Source: Neocallimastix lanati (nom. inval.)
Lineage: Eukaryota; Neocallimastigomycota; Neocallimastigomycetes; Neocallimastigales; Neocallimastigaceae
Direction: 5' to 3'
Length of the DNA stretch: 14,000 nucleotides
Assembly (NCBI GenBank): GCA_016946835.1
Contig: JACVTC010000008.1
Location: 2,056,001-2,070,000 of the forward strand
The notes beneath the pieces are model-generated. The model worked only from the letters and a program-made list of their open reading frames with translations, was not told where the DNA came from and searched no databases. Positions within the stretch are counted from its first letter, which is position 1. Every line of letters starts with the position of its first letter. The position numbers and the translations under genes were made by a program. Positions 10,208 through 14,000 of the stretch are shown here, piece after piece.

Positions 10208-10379
10208 GTATCTTCTAAAACAATATTAATCATACTTTTTATTTTTAATATTATAAACTTATATATATTTATATATAATAATAAAAATAATAATAATAAA
10301 AATAATAATAATAAAAATGTAATAACATATTACGAAATTTACGAAAATTAAATAAAATATATATATATATATAATAAAA

Positions 10380-10444
<65 letters not shown>

Positions 10445-11185
10445 CCATTAATATATTGTAGTAGTAACACTAATATTAAAATAGTTGCCAATGAAAAAAT
10501 ATCGAAAATTGAAGAAGAAGATGAAGAAGACAATGAAGATGATGAAAAAGATGAAGATAATGATAAAATAGAAAATAGTAATAACGAAATTTGGAAAAAT
10601 AAAGATAAAAATTCATATAATATTTCCATATCGAATAACTTGAACTTTTTAAAGAATCATGATATATTAAATGAAAATCAATCATCTAATAATTATAAAT
10701 TAAATTCTAGAAATGAAATAGGGAAACGATGTCACTTACAGAATAATTTTGCCTTTGATAATGAAAAAACGATCAATGATATATTTAGTATTAGTACTAG
10801 TATACATAGTATAAATCATGGAAATAAAGAAAGAGAATCAAATAATTCTCTATCTGAATCCCAAAAAGTGAAAATATCTACCCCCATTAAAAAATTAAAC
10901 AGCTTGAAGCAAGGTTTATTTGATCCTGTAGCTTCAAATAATGATATTAAAAATAATATTATAAATAACATTTTTAATACTTCACCAAAGAAATATCATT
11001 CATCAATGAATATTGAAAGCATATCCAATAAAGAAAGTGCAGTTGATTCATCATCCACTGTTGTCTTATCTAATCGTTCTGCAAAACAAAAGGAAATAAC
11101 GAATTTATTAGAAACATCAAAAAATACATTTAATAAGACATCTGAGAATAACGATCTGGACTTTTTAGAATTAATGGATGGATGA
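5586..11185 (+). CDS. OSCP1: OSCP1/NOR1 family protein, 12 exons, about 730 residues
   Basis: Reconstructed by hand from GT-AG sites whose phases all agree. Exons: 5586-5640, 5822-5878, 6011-6168, 6318-6398, 6477-6560, 6710-6954, 7107-7208, 7824-7851, 8078-8206, 8350-8835, 9690-9733, 10462-11185 (stop TGA). OSCP1 is a conserved family (Pfam Oscp1) first linked to organic solute transport in animals and tracking with ciliated or flagellated species; a role in zoospore flagellum or basal-body biology is inferred. Matches: start MSEHTLPILIINLIGELSYI (animal form MS.RTLP...NLGGEM.YIL), then FMEELYTE, FDKLFNMMIMSLKYHF with HLESMIKYV, an IIRQ segment before KIRILM, YNKHGDVI, and the C-terminal tail DLDFLELMDG. 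Residues 1-260 hold the conserved domain; about 271-718 are Asn/Ser/Lys-rich insertions with an acidic run at 507-525, nearly doubling the animal length of about 390. The glycine pair of NLGGE reads IG here. Weak points are the second donor (5878 or 5893) and the exon at 7824. Confidence 0.85.
7209..7823 (+). other. Long seventh intron with uncertain exon content
   Basis: By phase, the exon ending at 7208 joins the 28-bp exon at 7824. Two coding-looking pieces inside do not fit cleanly. From 7584 (after an AG, in the right phase) a frame reads about 30 codons, starting YNLDILIRI, to a stop at about 7672, with no donor of the right phase. From 7801 the frame of the next exon reads YQYLFDER, but there is no AG between about 7668 and 7822 to open it, only a 42-bp A run. 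Either the intron is as called, or the A run hides a sequencing or assembly error. Confidence 0.5.
7758..7799. repeat. Poly(A) tract, 42 bp, in an intron
   Basis: Uninterrupted A run placed 25 bp before the acceptor of the exon at 7824. It replaces the pyrimidine tract expected upstream of a 3' splice site; the only pyrimidine patch is CTTTTT at 7810-7815. Confidence 0.9.
8901..9057. repeat. Diverged direct repeat in the tenth intron
   Basis: About 48 bp starting at 8901 (AAAATAATTAATTTTATAAT...) recur at 9010 with one T-to-C change and two small indels around AGACAAATAA. The 109-bp offset and the A-rich lead-in of both copies suggest an old local tandem duplication. No coding potential. Confidence 0.75.
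10162..10442. repeat. Cluster of simple repeats in the last intron
   Basis: In order: A run (10162-10177), AT alternation to 10203, AAT/AAA mixed repeats (about 10277-10316), AT alternation (10358-10374), TAAA units (about 10378-10413) and a poly(A) run to 10442. They end about 20 bp before the acceptor of the last exon. Frames crossing them on the minus strand give low-complexity Phe/Ile/Tyr runs that are not genes. Confidence 0.85.
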
Positions 11186-11552
11186 ATAGAAATATATTAC
11201 TTTTATAATAATTTTTTTTTTTTTTTAATATGATTTCATTATTATTATTGTTTTTTTTTTTTTTTTATGTTAAAAAAAATATGATATATATAATAAAACT
11301 GCCTTGTTTTAATAATTCATCATATTTTAATAATACATATATATAGCTATATTAATATATATAATAAATATTTATATTTTTTTTCAAATGTAAAATAATT
11401 TTTTCTTAGATATATAATTGAAAAAATTGAAAAAAATGTTAAATTTGAATTTTATGAGTATCAATATTAATATATTATAATATAAATATATCATTTTAAT
11501 ATATATTTTATTAAAAGTATAATGGAATAAATAAAGTGATATAAATAAAGTA

Positions 11553-11626
<74 letters not shown>

Positions 11627-11736
11627 GTATACATTAAAAATTCTTATTATAAATTATATATATATATATATAAATATTTAATTTCTCTATATTTGTTTAA
11701 TTTAAATTTTTTTATAAATATTTATACATGTGTATA
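11186..11736. other. 3' flank of the OSCP1-like gene
   Basis: No gene is visible. It must contain the 3' UTR and cleavage site. T-rich runs at about 11210-11226 and 11251-11266 follow the stop codon closely, and AATAAA occurs at several places, so none can be chosen. Confidence 0.65.
11554..11623. repeat. Poly(A) (40 bp) followed by (AT)15
   Basis: A run 11554-11593, then alternating T/A to 11623. A compound microsatellite without other structure. Confidence 0.9.
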
Positions 11737-11800
11737 TTATGGTACGTTTAAGGGAGAAGATGAAAGCTCTATTGCCCTTCCCCTCTTGTTAATCCAGTAT
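11737..11800. other. Short G+C-richer island, unidentified
   Basis: A patch of about 60 bp with near-normal base composition inside almost pure A+T. On the + strand a short frame from ATG at about 11739 reads MVRLREKMKALLPFPSC then stop, another frame reads through GTFKGEDESSIALPLLL, and the minus strand is also open. AAGGG and CCCTT can pair across it. It could be a lone exon, a decayed gene or retroelement piece, or a small RNA. I do not recognise it. Confidence 0.4.

Positions 11801-14000
<2,200 letters not shown>

Noticed and set aside
10348-10685. Minus-strand frames rich in Ser, Phe, Ile and Tyr
   Set aside because: They are antisense shadows of the acidic Glu/Asp run in the last OSCP1 exon and of the simple repeats in the preceding intron.
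10640-11185. Independent 181-codon gene
   Set aside because: The frame extends upstream to the acceptor at 10461 and begins with TTG, not ATG; it is the last exon of the OSCP1-like gene.

Overview
The window looks like nuclear DNA of an anaerobic gut (rumen) fungus, phylum Neocallimastigomycota. The intergenic and intronic DNA is extremely A+T-rich and full of long A, T, AT and AAT tracts. Coding DNA is visibly more balanced, uses the standard code and is heavy in Asn/Lys/Ile. A one-exon secreted GH26 hemicellulase sits beside an intron-rich gene related to the cilium/flagellum-associated OSCP1 family, which fits a flagellated zoospore-forming, plant-degrading fungus. Dictyostelium has similar AAT/poly-Asn sequence but lacks flagella. 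The phylum call is inference; no rRNA is present to test it.

Layout, all genes on the + strand. 1-1455: intergenic, no gene seen. 1456-3168: intact intronless gene for a secreted CBM35-GH26 enzyme, probably a beta-mannanase, ending in an Asn-rich linker and a hydrophobic tail that looks like a GPI-anchor signal. 3169-4074: A-tract-rich spacer with a 77-bp tandem unit. 4075-4674: a G+C-richer poly(A)-tailed retroelement with a tRNA-like 5' head, flanked by a 14-bp target-site duplication; this is the most novel object here. 4675-5585: spacer with two small dyads. 5586-11185: a 12-exon gene reconstructed from matching splice phases and similarity to OSCP1 (about 730 residues, nearly twice the animal length because of Asn/Ser-rich and acidic insertions). 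11186-14000: spacer with a short G+C-richer island (11737-11800), a 56-unit AAT tract and other simple repeats, with no convincing gene.

The two genes do not form a pathway. One serves extracellular hemicellulose breakdown, the other probably zoospore flagellum or basal-body biology. I saw no tRNA gene in working form, no rRNA, no CRISPR array and no bacterial-type operon. Splice sites, exon phases and domain positions were worked out by hand, and comparison with the families is from memory of their conserved motifs, not from a search.
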